From: Sediminibacillus terrae
Lineage (GTDB): Bacteria > Bacillota > Bacilli > Bacillales > Amphibacillaceae
Assembly: GCF_009602435.1 (NCBI RefSeq)
Contig: NZ_VZDQ01000021.1
Location: 248,001-312,000, forward strand
Length of the DNA stretch: 64,000 nucleotides
Direction of reading: 5' to 3'
Position 1 is the first letter of the stretch. Every line of letters begins with the position of its first letter. Under the pieces are notes generated by a model that ran no database searches, was not told the DNA's origin, and saw only the letters and a list, made by a program, of their open reading frames with translations. Of this stretch, positions 48,212 to 59,481 are shown piece by piece. The position numbers and the translations under genes were made by a program.

Positions 48212-49129
48212 ATGATAATAGATGCACATTGTGATGCTTTATATAAGATGTGGAAGTATGAACTGCCTTTTGAGTCGAGTGAACACCTGCAGGTGAATTA
48301 TCAAAAATGGATGGACAGCCCTGTTAAAATTCAGTGCTTTGCTATTTTTGTACCTCCTGAAGTTCCAGAGGAAGCACAATTCTCGGCAGCGTTAAAGATG
48401 GCGAATTTATTTTACGAACAAATCATCGATCCATACGACCATATCAAGCTTATTAGAACGAGCAGTGATATAGAAACATTAAAGAAGGGTGAAAAGGGTG
48501 CAATGCTCACATTGGAAGGCTGCCATGTGATCGGCTCTGATTTGTATAAGCTGAAAACCCTGCTGCGTTTAGGAGTCAAAGCGGTCGGACTTACGTGGAA
48601 TCAGGCAAATGCAGTCTGCGACGGTATTGAAGAACAGAGAGGAGCCGGTTTAAGTTCCTTCGGGTACGAAGTGGTCAAACTTCTCAACGAGGAAAAAGTA
48701 TGGACTGACGTTTCCCATTTATCCTACCAAGGCTTTTGGGATGTCATCGATGTAGCTGCATTTCCGATGGCGAGCCATTCTAATTCTATTGCTTTGGCTT
48801 CTCATAAAAGAAATTTGGACGAACACCAAATCCAACAGCTGATTAAAAACGAAGCATGGATCGGAGTCACTTTTGTACCGGATTTTCTCAACGATGAAAA
48901 AGAAGCAACTTATTTGGATGTCCTGGGTCATATTGCCTATTATATTAGTGTGGGTGCGGAAGACTGCCTGGGAATCGGATCGGATTTTGACGGTACCAGC
49001 GAGTTTGTAAGAGGTCTTTTCGACCCAACGGATTACCCCGCCTTTTATCAAGAGCTTTTACATAGATGGCCCGGCGACGTGGTCGAGAAGATAACCAGCC
49101 AGAATTTTATAAAAAAGTTTCCGTGCTAG
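48212..49129 (+). CDS. Membrane-dipeptidase family (M19) zinc peptidase
   Basis: 305-residue dipeptidase of the renal dipeptidase family. Metal ligands: DAHCD at residues 4-8 (His-x-Asp), Glu in LTLEGCHV, His in WTDVSHLSY and in MASHSNSIALASHKR, then GIGSDFDG. ATG at 48212 follows GGAGGGAG at ideal spacing; more upstream ATGs have no site. Likely cleaves dipeptides or D-amino-acid-containing peptides in the cytoplasm, as there is no signal peptide. Such a gene sits here in related genera but not in B. subtilis. Confidence 0.92.
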   Translation: MIIDAHCDALYKMWKYELPFESSEHLQVNYQKWMDSPVKIQCFAIFVPPEVPEEAQFSAALKMANLFYEQIIDPYDHIKLIRTSSDIETLKKGEKGAMLTLEGCHVIGSDLYKLKTLLRLGVKAVGLTWNQANAVCDGIEEQRGAGLSSFGYEVVKLLNEEKVWTDVSHLSYQGFWDVIDVAAFPMASHSNSIALASHKRNLDEHQIQQLIKNEAWIGVTFVPDFLNDEKEATYLDVLGHIAYYISVGAEDCLGIGSDFDGTSEFVRGLFDPTDYPAFYQELLHRWPGDVVEKITSQNFIKKFPC

Positions 49130-49309
49130 GGGTAGGTGTAGCTTCTTGCCAGTCTGAAGGCAATCCCGACTCTGATGGTAAGCGTTTTCTCCTGGCGTGT
49201 TCAAATGTCCATTCCAAATAGACACAGGTTATTGATTAATATTTTTATCATGTTAAAATATGATTATATCAATCTTTAATGTATCTTCATGTGAGGAGTT
49301 GTGTTCACA

Positions 49310-50350
49310 GTGAATGGAACTATGAAAGCGTTAGTGAAAAACCAAAAGGATAAAGGTGCGGAAATTCAACAGGTGAAAATCCCTTCAATCGGGGATAGGG
49401 AGGTGCTGATAAAGGTAAAAGCAACCTCTATCTGTGGGACCGATGTCCATATTTATAACTGGGATGAATGGTCACAAAGCAGGGTTCATCCTCCATACGT
49501 GTTTGGCCATGAATTTGCGGGCGAAGTGGTGGAAACAGGCAGCAAAGTGAGTAAGGTTGCAGTGGGTGATTATGTCAGCGCAGAGACCCATATTGTTTGC
49601 GGACATTGCCCCCAGTGCTTGACTGGAAAATATCATATTTGCGAAAATACACAAATCATCGGGGTTGACCGGGATGGATGCTTTGCTGAGTACGTAGCTT
49701 TGCCGGAAGACAACATGTGGAAAAACCCGGCGGATATGCCTGTAGAAATCGCTTCTGTCCAAGAACCGATGGGGAATGCTGTTCACACCGTGTTAAGTGG
49801 TGATGTGGTCGGTAAGTCGGTGGCTATCATAGGCTGTGGTCCTATCGGAATGATGGCTGTAGGTGTGGCGAAAGCGGCTGGGGCCTCTCAAGTGATTGCA
49901 TTTGATCTGAATGATTACCGCCTCGATTTGGCAAATCAAATGGGAGCAACTACAATTATCAATTCATCAAAAGAGGATCCGGTTGAACGGGTCAAAGAGC
50001 TTACCGAAGGCCATGGAGTCGATGTCGTTTGTGAAATGAGCGGTCATCCGACAGCGATAAACCAGGGTTTTAAAATGGTTACCAATGGCGGAAGAGTGTC
50101 GATCCTCAGTCTTCCGACAAAACCGGTGGAAGTCGATATTACGGACGACATCGTATTTAAGGGGATAACAGTGCAAGGAATCACTGGCAGAAAAATGTTT
50201 GAAACATGGCAGCAGGTTTCACGTTTGCTTGATTCCAAACAAGTAGATGTAAGTCCTATGATTACCCATCACTTCTCTTTGGAGGATTTTGAAAAAGGAT
50301 TTGACCTTATGAATGAAGGCAAGTGTGGTAAAGTGGTTTTACACCCATAA
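49310..50350 (+). CDS. tdh: L-threonine 3-dehydrogenase
   Basis: Oxidises threonine to 2-amino-3-ketobutyrate, which Kbl then splits to glycine and acetyl-CoA. 346 residues, zinc-dependent medium-chain dehydrogenase: catalytic Cys in SICGTDVHIYNWD, GHEFAGEV, and structural zinc site CGHCPQCLTGKYHIC. NAD fold near GCGPIGMMAVGVAKAAG. GTG at 49310 is chosen as it lies 11 nt after AGGAG and fits the family N-terminus; GTG 49301 is too close to the site and ATG 49322 too far. Confidence 0.95.
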   Translation: MNGTMKALVKNQKDKGAEIQQVKIPSIGDREVLIKVKATSICGTDVHIYNWDEWSQSRVHPPYVFGHEFAGEVVETGSKVSKVAVGDYVSAETHIVCGHCPQCLTGKYHICENTQIIGVDRDGCFAEYVALPEDNMWKNPADMPVEIASVQEPMGNAVHTVLSGDVVGKSVAIIGCGPIGMMAVGVAKAAGASQVIAFDLNDYRLDLANQMGATTIINSSKEDPVERVKELTEGHGVDVVCEMSGHPTAINQGFKMVTNGGRVSILSLPTKPVEVDITDDIVFKGITVQGITGRKMFETWQQVSRLLDSKQVDVSPMITHHFSLEDFEKGFDLMNEGKCGKVVLHP

Positions 50351-50370
50351 AAAACAGGGAGGCGTTTTGA

Positions 50371-51549
50371 TTGAAAGGTTTTGAATATCTCCAGGAGCAA
50401 TTGGAAGATATGAAGAAGGAGGGAACTTTCCGTAACTTGATTCCGCTCGAATCTGCACAAGGGGCAAGGGTTACGATTAAAGGGAAAGAGGTTATTCAAT
50501 TATCCTCAAATAATTATTTGGGACTGACCTCACATCCACGGATGGAAAAAGCAGCAGAAGATGCTATTGAAAAGTACGGAGTTGGCACCGGATCGGTCCG
50601 CACGATTGCTGGAACGTTGAAAATGCATGAAGATTATGAAAAAAAATTGGCGGAATTTAAACATACCGAAGCAGCTCTTGTTTTTCAATCAGGTTTCACC
50701 ACGAACCAGGGAGTACTTTCCTCGATTTTGACAAATGAAGATGTGGTGATTTCGGATGAGCTGAATCACGCTTCCATTATCGATGGTATTCGCTTGACGA
50801 AAGCCGGGCGGAAGATTTATAAGCATGTTGATATGGATTCCCTCGAACACGCATTGAAAGAAACGCAAGATTACCGGACGAGACTGGTTGTTACTGATGG
50901 CGTATTTTCCATGGATGGCAATATCGCCCCACTGCCTCAAATCGTGGAGTTGGCTGAAAAGTATGATGCACTTGTCATGGTCGATGACGCTCATGCCAGC
51001 GGAGTCTTAGGGGAGAACGGACGCGGTACCGTCAACCATTTTGGGCTGGATGGCCGTGTTCACATTCAAGTCGGGACATTGAGCAAAGCAATCGGTGTTT
51101 TAGGAGGATATGTCGCGAGTACCCAGACATTGAAGGATTATCTGATCCATAAAGGCAGACCGTTCCTGTTTAGCACCTCCCACCCACCGGCAGTGACAGC
51201 GGCTTGCGATGCATCGATCGATGTTTTGCTGGAAGAACCGGAATTGATTGAAAAGCTATGGGATAACACGAAATTCTTCAAGAATGGTTTGAAGGAGTTA
51301 GGTTTCGATATCGGAATCAGCGAGACGCCGATAACTCCGGTGATGGTAGGGGACGATGCATTAGCCCACCGTTTTTCCGATCAGTTGTTCGAGGAAGGAG
51401 TTTTTGCCCAAGGCATCGCTTTTCCTACGGTGCAAAAAGGAAAAGCACGGGTTCGGACCATTGTCACGGCAGAACATTCCAAGGAAGCCCTGCAGGAAGC
51501 GTTACATGCATTTGAACGAGCAGGCAAAAAACTGAAAATTATCGATTAA
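50371..51549 (+). CDS. kbl: Glycine C-acetyltransferase (2-amino-3-ketobutyrate CoA ligase)
   Basis: PLP enzyme of 392 residues completing threonine breakdown with Tdh. PLP Lys lies in [12 protein letters not shown] near 235; [19 protein letters not shown] and [11 protein letters not shown] are diagnostic for the alpha-oxoamine synthase family, and BioF is the closest alternative. Context (20 nt after tdh) decides for Kbl. TTG start with AGGGAGGCG upstream. Confidence 0.94.
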   Translation: MKGFEYLQEQLEDMKKEGTFRNLIPLESAQGARVTIKGKEVIQLSSNNYLGLTSHPRMEKAAEDAIEKYGVGTGSVRTIAGTLKMHEDYEKKLAEFKHTEAALVFQSGFTTNQGVLSSILTNEDVVISDELNHASIIDGIRLTKAGRKIYKHVDMDSLEHALKETQDYRTRLVVTDGVFSMDGNIAPLPQIVELAEKYDALVMVDDAHASGVLGENGRGTVNHFGLDGRVHIQVGTLSKAIGVLGGYVASTQTLKDYLIHKGRPFLFSTSHPPAVTAACDASIDVLLEEPELIEKLWDNTKFFKNGLKELGFDIGISETPITPVMVGDDALAHRFSDQLFEEGVFAQGIAFPTVQKGKARVRTIVTAEHSKEALQEALHAFERAGKKLKIID

Positions 51550-51561
51550 CAGGACTAGTTT

Positions 51562-51593
51562 GGCGAAAAAGACCATCGGGGTACTTTTTCGCC
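51562..51593 (+). terminator. Terminator after kbl
   Basis: GGCGAAAAAG and CTTTTTCGCC form a perfect 10-bp stem with a 12-nt loop; T-rich region downstream. Confidence 0.85.
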
Positions 51594-51744
51594 ATTCCTT
51601 TATTTCCTTTTTTCATGCAAAAGCACTTTATTTTTAGTATTAGTAGTTGATATAATAAGTAAATTGGAGATACCTTTATGGTTAGAGGTTCCGGACAGAT
51701 ACATAAATCGGGACGACAGTTTTTCAAGGAAGGAGCTTCTGTAA

Positions 51745-53325
51745 ATGAATGAACAGCAGCGGAAAGAAATGAATCAAATAAAACAGGAAAATCCAGCGGA
51801 CATAAAATCCGACCAGGAGAAGAACCTGTCACGTTTAAAAAATATGGACAGCGATGAACTCATCGGGAAATATTTTCAAACAACTTATGAACCGCCAAAT
51901 TTGAAAAAGGCCAAGAAACGACGCAGAGAAGATGTACAGATCCATTATGATTATCAGGTTCCGGAGGACATGCAGAATATCGGTAAAGATAAAAAGTTCT
52001 TGATCCGTACCTATGGCTGCCAAATGAATGAGCATGATACGGAAGTAATGGCGGGTCTGCTGACCGATATGGGGTATGAGTCGACAGACGAAGCGGCTGA
52101 AGCCGATATTATTTTGTTGAATACCTGTGCTATCAGGGAAAATGCCGAAAACAAAGTATTTGGTGAAATTGGCCATTTGAAAACACTGAAAACGGAGAAT
52201 CCAGATGTGATTTTAGGTGTGTGCGGCTGTATGTCTCAAGAAGAATCGGTCGTAAACCGCATACTGAAAAAACACCCGTTCATCGATATGATTTTCGGTA
52301 CCCATAACATTCACCGGCTGCCGCAACTATTGAAAGAAGCTATGTTCGGCAAGGAAATGGTCGTCGAGGTATGGTCAAAAGAGGGAGATATCATTGAAAA
52401 CCTGCCAAAAGTAAGAAAGGGGAAAATAAAAGGCTGGGTCAATATCATGTATGGATGTGACAAATTCTGTACTTACTGTATTGTCCCTTACACACGCGGT
52501 AAGGAAAGAAGCCGAAGACCTGAGGATATCATTCAGGAGGTAAGGCAGCTTGCAGCACAAGGGTATAAGGAGATTACCCTTTTGGGGCAAAATGTCAATG
52601 CATATGGAAAAGATCTTACAGATATGGATTACGGTCTCGGGGATTTAATGGATGAAATTCGTAAAATCGATATCCCGCGTGTTCGTTTCACTACTTCACA
52701 TCCCAGAGATTTCGACGACCGCTTGATCGAAGTTTTGGCCAAAGGGGGCAATCTGCTGGACCATATTCATCTTCCCGTTCAATCCGGCAGTTCCGAAGTA
52801 TTACGAGTTATGGCACGCCGCTATACAAGGGAAAGGTATCTTGAGCTTGTCGATAAAATCAGGACGGCGATGCCCAATGCAACCCTTACTACCGATATCA
52901 TTGTAGGTTTTCCAAACGAAACCGATGAACAATTTGAAGAGACGCTGAGCCTTGTGGAAGAAGTAGGTTTCGAGAGTGCCTACACCTTTATCTATTCACC
53001 AAGGGAAGGCACTCCTGCAGCGCGCTGGGAAGATAATGTTCCAATGGAAGTGAAAAAAGAACGTTTGCAGCGTTTGAACAAGTTGATCAATAAGCAATCA
53101 GCGGAAGCGATGAAAAAGTATCAAGGGCAAGTAGTCGATGTACTTGTTGAAGGGGAAAGCAAAAAGAATCCGGATGTGTTGGCTGGTTATACTGAACGGA
53201 ATAAATTAGTCAACTTCAAAGCACCAAAATCAGCAATCGGTAAAATTGTAAAAGTTAAAATAATAAATGCGAAAACCTGGTCTCTTGACGGAGAAATGGT
53301 TGAAGAAACAGCAGAGGTGAAATGA
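51745..53325 (+). CDS. miaB: tRNA-2-methylthio-N6-dimethylallyladenosine synthase MiaB
   Basis: Radical-SAM methylthiotransferase that adds the 2-methylthio group at A37, acting on the product of MiaA (encoded at 61.4 kb). 526 residues: a polar N-terminal extension of about 80, UPF0004 domain with Cys of [23 protein letters not shown] and GVCGCMSQE, radical-SAM CDKFCTYC near 237, and a C-terminal TRAM domain. AAGGAGCTTC precedes the ATG. ymcA begins 1 nt after the stop. Confidence 0.97.
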   Translation: MNEQQRKEMNQIKQENPADIKSDQEKNLSRLKNMDSDELIGKYFQTTYEPPNLKKAKKRRREDVQIHYDYQVPEDMQNIGKDKKFLIRTYGCQMNEHDTEVMAGLLTDMGYESTDEAAEADIILLNTCAIRENAENKVFGEIGHLKTLKTENPDVILGVCGCMSQEESVVNRILKKHPFIDMIFGTHNIHRLPQLLKEAMFGKEMVVEVWSKEGDIIENLPKVRKGKIKGWVNIMYGCDKFCTYCIVPYTRGKERSRRPEDIIQEVRQLAAQGYKEITLLGQNVNAYGKDLTDMDYGLGDLMDEIRKIDIPRVRFTTSHPRDFDDRLIEVLAKGGNLLDHIHLPVQSGSSEVLRVMARRYTRERYLELVDKIRTAMPNATLTTDIIVGFPNETDEQFEETLSLVEEVGFESAYTFIYSPREGTPAARWEDNVPMEVKKERLQRLNKLINKQSAEAMKKYQGQVVDVLVEGESKKNPDVLAGYTERNKLVNFKAPKSAIGKIVKVKIINAKTWSLDGEMVEETAEVK

Positions 53326-53326
53326 T

Positions 53327-53755
53327 TTGGCTCCATATACAAAAAAGCAAGTGCTGGAAGAAGCGAACAAGTTAGCTCAAATGATGGCTAATACAGAAGA
53401 AATCGATCGTTTCAAGCAGTTGGAAGCGAAGTTGAACGAGAATCAGAAAGTACAGATTTTAATCAAGAAGTTGAAAGCAATGCAGAAGCAAGTCGTAAAT
53501 TTACAAGCTTACGGAAAAGAAGAGGCACAGAAAAAAGCAGAGGCAGAACTGGAAAGAATCGAAAAGGAAATTGATGATATTCCGTTAGTGCAAGAATTCA
53601 AGGATTCCCAATTAGTGATCAATGACATTTTGCAGCTTGTTTCCAACACCATTGCCCGGGAGGTAACCAATGAAGTGATCCGTTCCACGGGCGGTGATTT
53701 GCTGGCCGGTGAAACTGGATCCAAACTGGGTAATGGCTCTTCCTGCAGCCATTAA
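53327..53755 (+). CDS. ymcA: YmcA, regulatory protein of the YlbF-YmcA-YaaT complex
   Basis: 142-residue helical protein (YlbF/YmcA, Com_YlbF family) that in B. subtilis with YlbF and YaaT promotes biofilm formation, competence and sporulation and aids RNase Y-dependent mRNA maturation; rny is encoded 7 kb upstream. Family pattern EEANKLAQMMANTEEIDRFK. TTG start with GAGGTGAAAT overlapping the end of miaB. A Cys residue in the last six (GSSCSH) may be one of the cluster ligands reported for the complex. Confidence 0.93.
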   Translation: MAPYTKKQVLEEANKLAQMMANTEEIDRFKQLEAKLNENQKVQILIKKLKAMQKQVVNLQAYGKEEAQKKAEAELERIEKEIDDIPLVQEFKDSQLVINDILQLVSNTIAREVTNEVIRSTGGDLLAGETGSKLGNGSSCSH

Positions 53756-53760
53756 AATTC

Positions 53761-53799
53761 GGAAAGGACTATTCCGTTATACGGAGTGGTCCTTTTTCC
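53761..53799 (+). terminator. Terminator after ymcA
   Basis: GGAAAGGAC-TATTCCG pairs with CGGAGTG-GTCCTTTTTCC around a TTATA loop, starting 5 nt after the stop. The later 230 nt to cotE hold its promoter and no gene. Confidence 0.87.
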
Positions 53800-53974
53800 G
53801 TTAGGCATGAGTTTCCGGAATTCCGGTGAAAAAAGTCAGATGAATGGGTTTAATGATTCCGTTATCCTGTTTGATTCTTCTTCTTTTGGTTTATGTACAT
53901 TTTGCTGGGCACCTGCATAGGATGTTGTAGAGCTCATCATGTCAATTACCGTGATCATTTGAAAAAAAGGTTGC

Positions 53975-54001
53975 ACTATAGGTGATTGCCATGCATACAC
54001 T
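53975..54001 (+). promoter_or_regulatory. Candidate sigma-E promoter of cotE
   Basis: A -10 of CATACACT (53994-54001) matches the sigma-E consensus CATACAnT exactly, with ACTATA 13 nt upstream as a partial -35. It ends 32 nt before cotE, which is sigma-E dependent in B. subtilis. Confidence 0.6.
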
Positions 54002-54033
54002 GACTATGAAAAAAAGAGGAGGTTTTAGTTCTT

Positions 54034-54597
54034 ATGTCATTTCTGGATCAGGAATATCGGGAAATCATAACAAAAGCCGTTATCGGAAAAGGCCGGAAAT
54101 TCATCCAGGATACCAACACGATCACCCCTTCACATAGACCCTCCAGTATCCTTGGCTGCTGGGTGATAAATCATTTATATAACGCCCGGAAAAAAGGTGA
54201 AGACACCGTAGAAATCAATGGGAGTTATGATGTGAATATCTGGTATTCTTATAATGACAACACCAAAACGGAGGTTGTCACCGAACGGATCACTTATTGC
54301 GATTTGATAAAGTTATCTGTTAAAGACGACCAAACGCTAAATGATGATTATGAAGTGTTTGCCAAGGTGATTCAACAACCTAACTGCCTGGAGTGCAAGA
54401 TTGCCAGCCACGATCATAAGATACTAGTAGAAGTAGAACGGGAATTTTTAGTGGAAGTTATCGGGGAAACAAAAGTATGCGTGAAAGTGGATCCAAATGG
54501 ATATGTTGCGGATGAGGACGACTGGGACTTTGAATTGTCAGACGAAGAGTTCAAGGATATTAATCCTGACTTTTTAGCGACTGAAGAGGAAGAATAA
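54034..54597 (+). CDS. cotE: Outer spore coat morphogenetic protein CotE
   Basis: Organises outer coat assembly around the forespore. 187 residues with the family segments [19 protein letters not shown] and [16 protein letters not shown] and a highly acidic C-terminus ([14 protein letters not shown]). AGAGGAGGTTTT precedes the ATG. Lies upstream of mutS, as in B. subtilis. Confidence 0.96.
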   Translation: MSFLDQEYREIITKAVIGKGRKFIQDTNTITPSHRPSSILGCWVINHLYNARKKGEDTVEINGSYDVNIWYSYNDNTKTEVVTERITYCDLIKLSVKDDQTLNDDYEVFAKVIQQPNCLECKIASHDHKILVEVEREFLVEVIGETKVCVKVDPNGYVADEDDWDFELSDEEFKDINPDFLATEEEE

Positions 54598-54600
54598 ATG

Positions 54601-54631
54601 GAAAACGAGGGAGAAATCTCTCGTTTTTTGT
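54601..54631 (+). terminator. Terminator after cotE
   Basis: AAAACGAG-G-GAGAAATCTCTCGTTTTTT: stem AAACGAG/CTCGTTT with inner GAGA/TCTC pairing and a T run. Confidence 0.85.
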
Positions 54632-54709
54632 TTGGTTCCCTGCACTTAAGCCCACATCCTGTATTATGATATAATGAAAGATAGATTTCGTAGTAGTGGG
54701 GGAAAAAAT

Positions 54710-57322
54710 ATGTCTACATATACACCGATGATCCAGCAGTATTTGAAAATAAAAGCTGAACATAAAGATTGTTTTTTGTTTTTCCGGTTGGGAGATTTCT
54801 ATGAGATGTTTTTTGAGGATGCTCTAGCGGCTTCCAGGGAGCTGGAAATCACCTTGACGAGCAGGGACGGCGGGGCCGATGAAAGAATTCCTATGTGTGG
54901 CGTCCCTTACCATTCAGCTGAGAATTACATAAAAAACCTTGTAGAAAAAGGATTCAAGGTTGCCATATGTGAACAAGTAGAAGATCCGAAAACGGCCAAA
55001 GGAGTCGTGAAAAGGGATGTCGTTCAACTGATTACTCCAGGGACGGTGATGGAGGGGACAATGCTGGAAGAAAAAGAGAACAATTTTCTTGCCAGTATCA
55101 GTGAGTTTCCAGGCGATGTTTTTGTTATTACCTATAATGACCTGTCTACGGGAGAAACAAATGTGGCTCGTGTTTCTTCTGGGTGGGATGCAGTGCTTAG
55201 TGAGCTCTTCAACCAGCCTGTTAAAGAAATCGTTGTGTCCCCGGATTTGCCGGAAAACTATCAAAAGGATTTACAGGAAAGGCTGCAAGTAACAGTATCG
55301 CATCAACAGGTATGCGACATCGAGGAAAGTTTTCATCATTTGGTCGAACAATTGGAAAAGGATAGGCAATTGTTAGAGGGATTCGGCAGGATGCTGAATT
55401 ACCTGCAGAATACGCAGAAACGGTCACTCGACCACCTGCAGCCTGCCAGAATCATTCAGTTGCAGGAATTTATGTCATTGGATATGTTTTCGAAACGCAA
55501 CCTGGAACTGACCCAGACAATATTGCGGAAAGGAAAGCAGGGGAGTCTGCTTTGGGTACTGGATAAGACAGTTACAGCCATGGGAGCACGTTTGCTGAAA
55601 AAATGGCTTGAACGGCCTTTGCTGAATACACAAGCAATCGATAAGCGGTTCGCGATAGTTCAGGCATTCCTAGAGCATTTTTTTGAACGGGAATCAATAC
55701 GGGAGGCATTAAAAACGGTGTATGACCTAGAACGCCTGTCTGGCAGGGTTTCCTATGGAAATGTCAATGCCAGAGATTTAATCCAGGTCAAACAATCTCT
55801 TCAAAAAATTCCGGAAATCAAAAAGCTATTATCCCAATTCGCACACGAAGAGGTCCAATCGTTGGCAGAGGGAATAGATGAGATGCAAGGACTGGCTGGA
55901 TTGTTGGAGGAGAGTATAAAAGAAGACGCGCCACTGACCATCAAAGAGGGCGGAATCATCAAGGACGGATTCAACGCAACGTTAGATGAGTATAGAGATG
56001 CTTCTAAAAATGGAAAAAAGTGGATTACCGAATTGGAGCAGCGTGAAAAGCAGGCGACAAATATCAAATCATTGAAAATAGGCTATAATCGGGTGTTTGG
56101 CTATTATATCGAAGTCACCCGTGCCAATTTACACCTGCTACCAGAAGGAAAGTATGAGCGGAAACAGACGCTGACGAATGCGGAACGGTTCATCACTCCT
56201 GAATTAAAGGAAAAAGAGTCCCTTATCCTTGAAGCAGAAGAGAAAAGCGTTGACTTGGAGTATCAGTTGTTTGTCGAATTGCGGGAAAAAGTGAAAGAAT
56301 ACATTCCTGCTCTTCAGGCTTTAGCTGAAAAGATAAGTACAGTCGATGTTCTGCAAAGCTTTGCGACTGTCAGTGAAGAAAATGACTATACGAGACCAAC
56401 TTTTAATGAAAACCGAAAAATCTCCATAAAGCAAGGGAGACATCCGGTGGTCGAAAAAGTAATGAAAGGCGAATCTTTTGTTCCGAATGATGTGTCTATG
56501 GATGAATCTTCGGAAATATTGCTGATCACCGGGCCGAATATGTCAGGAAAAAGTACGTATATGCGACAACTCGCCCTAACGGCAATCATGGCGCAAATTG
56601 GTTGTTTTGTTCCATGTGAAGAAGCGTCCTTACCTGTTTTTGACCAGATTTTCACAAGGATAGGTGCGGCGGACGATCTCGTTTCTGGTCAGAGCACTTT
56701 CATGGTGGAAATGCTGGAAGCAAAACACGCCATTACCCAGGCTTCTGAAAACAGTTTGATTTTAATGGATGAGATAGGAAGAGGGACAAGCACCTATGAC
56801 GGGATGGCTTTGGCTCAGGCGATTATTGAGTATGTCCATGAGCATGTGAAAGCAAAGACACTATTTTCCACCCATTATCATGAATTAACCAGCCTGGAAA
56901 ACACACTGGCTGCGGTCAAAAACATCCATGTACGGGCAGAGGAATATCAAGGAAATGTCGTTTTTCTGCATCAAATCCAACCAGGAGCAGCCGACGAGAG
57001 TTATGGTATCCATGTGGCAAAGTTAGCTGAATTGCCCGATGAATTGATTCACAGGGCCTCGGAAATTTTAAAGCAGTTTGAAACCGGGCAAAACCAAACA
57101 ACCATAGCTCCTAATACTGATTCTTCCAGACAGACGACAAAAGAACCAGAAGAACAGATGTCATTTTTTGGACAAGAGGTAGCCCGTCCTATAAGTGAAC
57201 AGTCAAGCTTCAAACAAGAAGATCCCTTGGTGAAGGAGCTAATGGAGCTTGATATCATGGAAATGAATCCGTTGGAAGCAATGAATACCCTTTATCAGCT
57301 ACAAAAGAAAGCGAAAAAGTAA
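54710..57322 (+). CDS. mutS: DNA mismatch repair protein MutS
   Basis: Binds base mismatches and small loops. 870 residues: mismatch-binding Phe-x-Glu in [11 protein letters not shown] near 36-40, connector, lever and clamp domains, then the ATPase with [11 protein letters not shown] near 608 and [12 protein letters not shown] near 688. The C-terminal tail has QMSFF (near 820), which fits the beta-clamp binding motif found in B. subtilis MutS. ATG at 54710 follows GTGGGGGAAA; an earlier ATG lacks a site. mutL follows after 18 nt. Confidence 0.98.
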   Translation: MSTYTPMIQQYLKIKAEHKDCFLFFRLGDFYEMFFEDALAASRELEITLTSRDGGADERIPMCGVPYHSAENYIKNLVEKGFKVAICEQVEDPKTAKGVVKRDVVQLITPGTVMEGTMLEEKENNFLASISEFPGDVFVITYNDLSTGETNVARVSSGWDAVLSELFNQPVKEIVVSPDLPENYQKDLQERLQVTVSHQQVCDIEESFHHLVEQLEKDRQLLEGFGRMLNYLQNTQKRSLDHLQPARIIQLQEFMSLDMFSKRNLELTQTILRKGKQGSLLWVLDKTVTAMGARLLKKWLERPLLNTQAIDKRFAIVQAFLEHFFERESIREALKTVYDLERLSGRVSYGNVNARDLIQVKQSLQKIPEIKKLLSQFAHEEVQSLAEGIDEMQGLAGLLEESIKEDAPLTIKEGGIIKDGFNATLDEYRDASKNGKKWITELEQREKQATNIKSLKIGYNRVFGYYIEVTRANLHLLPEGKYERKQTLTNAERFITPELKEKESLILEAEEKSVDLEYQLFVELREKVKEYIPALQALAEKISTVDVLQSFATVSEENDYTRPTFNENRKISIKQGRHPVVEKVMKGESFVPNDVSMDESSEILLITGPNMSGKSTYMRQLALTAIMAQIGCFVPCEEASLPVFDQIFTRIGAADDLVSGQSTFMVEMLEAKHAITQASENSLILMDEIGRGTSTYDGMALAQAIIEYVHEHVKAKTLFSTHYHELTSLENTLAAVKNIHVRAEEYQGNVVFLHQIQPGAADESYGIHVAKLAELPDELIHRASEILKQFETGQNQTTIAPNTDSSRQTTKEPEEQMSFFGQEVARPISEQSSFKQEDPLVKELMELDIMEMNPLEAMNTLYQLQKKAKK

Positions 57323-57340
57323 CCAGTAAGGAGGGATAGC

Positions 57341-59215
57341 ATGGTTATTCAGCAAATGCCGGACGCTCTTGCAAATAAAATAGCGGCTGGAGAGGTTGTC
57401 GAACGGCCGGCTTCCGTTGTAAAAGAACTGGTGGAAAACAGCATCGATGCGAATAGCAGTTATATCAAAATAGAGGTGTCCGAAGCTGGATTACAAAAGA
57501 TAAAAATAACGGATAATGGATCAGGAATGGATGAAACAGATTGTGAGCGGTCGGTGCTCCGTCATGCGACCAGCAAAATAAGCAATGAAAACGATCTTTT
57601 TCATGTTCGCACACTAGGGTTCAGAGGAGAAGCACTTGCCAGTATTGCGGCTGTAAGCAAGCTGACAATAAAGTCCTCGACTGGAGATGAAGCAGGAACA
57701 CTGCTGGAACTAGAAGGTGGGAAACTTGTAAAAAAAGAAAAGAGTGATGCCAGGCAGGGTACGGAGATCATGGTGGAAAACTTGTTTTTCAATACACCTG
57801 CACGCCTGAAATACATGAAGACGATTCATACTGAACTAGGTCACATTACCGACGTGATGAACAGGATGGCTTTATCTCACCCGACGGTTCGTTTTGAAGT
57901 TTATCATAACGAAAGACAGCTGTTCCGATCACCCGGCAGGGGAGATTTGCTGCAAATCATCGCGCAGGTTTACGGAATGAATGTGGCGAAAAAAATGGTG
58001 CCAGTAGAACATTCCACCCTTGATTTTTCCATTCAAGGCTATGTTGCTAAGCCTGAAGTGACAAGGGCATCGAGAAATTACATTTCGACTATAGTCAATG
58101 GGCGCTTTATAAGGAGCATTCCCTTGAGCAAGGCAATCGCCAAAGGATACCATACCCTGTTGCCAATCGGAAGACACCCGCTAGTCGTGTTAAATATCCA
58201 AATGGACCCGATTCTGGTGGATGTGAATGTACATCCGGCAAAACTGGAGGTGCGTTTCAGCAAAGAAAAAGAACTGTTTGAAGCAATTGAATCCACCATA
58301 AGGGAAGCTTTCCGGAAAGAGACGCTCATTCCAGAAGCAAGTCAACCAAAACCCAATCGTCTGGAAAGTGTGCAGGACAGTTTTTCGTTCCATGAACCTT
58401 CTTCCTATACTGTAAAGGAAAATGCTTACCCTCATGATGAGCGTGGTGACTATTCGCCAACGGTTCACGGTCAACTTGTCGAGTCGGCGGAAGAGGCATC
58501 AGACCTATCTATGAAAGAGCGGTTGAAAGAGTCCGCCACTTACGATGAAGTGTTGAAAGGCCAGGTGGAAAACGAAAGCCGGTCCGGAGAGCAAAAAATT
58601 GTCATTGAAGAAGAACAAGAAATAAAATCGGACCGTTTACCCGCCATGTACCCAATCGGTCAGCACCATGGAACATATATTCTGGCCCAAAATGAAAATG
58701 GTTTGTATATTATCGATCAGCATGCTGCCCAGGAACGAATAAAATATGAGTTTTTCAAAGAGAAAATCGGGGAGGTCCCGAATGAAGTACAAGAGCTTTT
58801 AATGCCGTTGACTTTTGATTTTTCCAAACAGGAAGCCTTGCTGATCGAACAGCACCAGGATGAATTCAGGAAAATCGGTCTGTTCTTTGAACCATTTGGT
58901 GAACAAAGCTATGCAATCCGCTCGCATCCTCAATGGTTCCCAAAAGGTTTCGAAGAGGAAGTCATCCAGGAAATTGTCGAGCAAGTAATCGCCGATGAGA
59001 AAGTGAACATCAAAAAAATCAGGGAAGAAGCAGCCATTTTAATGTCTTGTAAAAGATCCATAAAAGCAAATCATTATTTGAATCATGATGATATGTTCCG
59101 GCTGCTGGAGGACTTGAGGAAATCGACCGATCCTTTCACATGTCCGCACGGCCGTCCTATTATTGCTCATTTTTCCGCTTATGATATGGAAAAAATGTTC
59201 AAGCGTGTTATGTAA
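57341..59215 (+). CDS. mutL: DNA mismatch repair endonuclease MutL
   Basis: Latent endonuclease that links MutS to repair. 624 residues: GHKL ATPase with [18 protein letters not shown] and [14 protein letters not shown]; a variable linker (about 335-420); and a C-terminal dimerisation domain with the endonuclease motif [12 protein letters not shown] near 460, so it is the strand-cutting type used by bacteria without MutH. SCKRS and CPHGRP near the end complete the zinc site. AAGGAGGGATA precedes the ATG. Confidence 0.98.
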   Translation: MVIQQMPDALANKIAAGEVVERPASVVKELVENSIDANSSYIKIEVSEAGLQKIKITDNGSGMDETDCERSVLRHATSKISNENDLFHVRTLGFRGEALASIAAVSKLTIKSSTGDEAGTLLELEGGKLVKKEKSDARQGTEIMVENLFFNTPARLKYMKTIHTELGHITDVMNRMALSHPTVRFEVYHNERQLFRSPGRGDLLQIIAQVYGMNVAKKMVPVEHSTLDFSIQGYVAKPEVTRASRNYISTIVNGRFIRSIPLSKAIAKGYHTLLPIGRHPLVVLNIQMDPILVDVNVHPAKLEVRFSKEKELFEAIESTIREAFRKETLIPEASQPKPNRLESVQDSFSFHEPSSYTVKENAYPHDERGDYSPTVHGQLVESAEEASDLSMKERLKESATYDEVLKGQVENESRSGEQKIVIEEEQEIKSDRLPAMYPIGQHHGTYILAQNENGLYIIDQHAAQERIKYEFFKEKIGEVPNEVQELLMPLTFDFSKQEALLIEQHQDEFRKIGLFFEPFGEQSYAIRSHPQWFPKGFEEEVIQEIVEQVIADEKVNIKKIREEAAILMSCKRSIKANHYLNHDDMFRLLEDLRKSTDPFTCPHGRPIIAHFSAYDMEKMFKRVM

Positions 59216-59225
59216 AATGTATCCA

Positions 59226-59262
59226 GATTGTAGAAAAGGGATTTTCTACAAGCTTTTTGCTT
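59226..59262 (+). terminator. Terminator after mutL (GCTTGTAGA family)
   Basis: TTGTAGAAAA pairs with TTTTCTACAA over a 4-nt loop, followed by GCTTTTTGC. Confidence 0.88.
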
Positions 59263-59378
59263 TGATTATTTTAAGAGCAGATCGAAAACTTGTTGTGGAG
59301 TGGGGTTCTATAATCACCGACTCAACAAGTGCAAGTATGGAGAAAGTCCATTTTGTTTTTTCTTTTGTCAATTGCCAT

Positions 59379-59404
59379 GTTTGCTTTAAGTTTTGGCAGG
59401 GTAT
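59379..59404 (+). promoter_or_regulatory. Candidate sigma-B promoter of dps
   Basis: GTTTGC (-35, consensus GTTTAA) and GGGTAT (-10, consensus GGGTAW) are 14 nt apart, 77 nt upstream of dps. The B. subtilis dps gene belongs to the general stress regulon. Confidence 0.6.
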
Positions 59405-59481
59405 TTAGATAAGAACCAGAAACTATCACGTATAATTTGCGAACATAACAAAAAAATATTCTTAGAAAGGTGTGATGGAAA

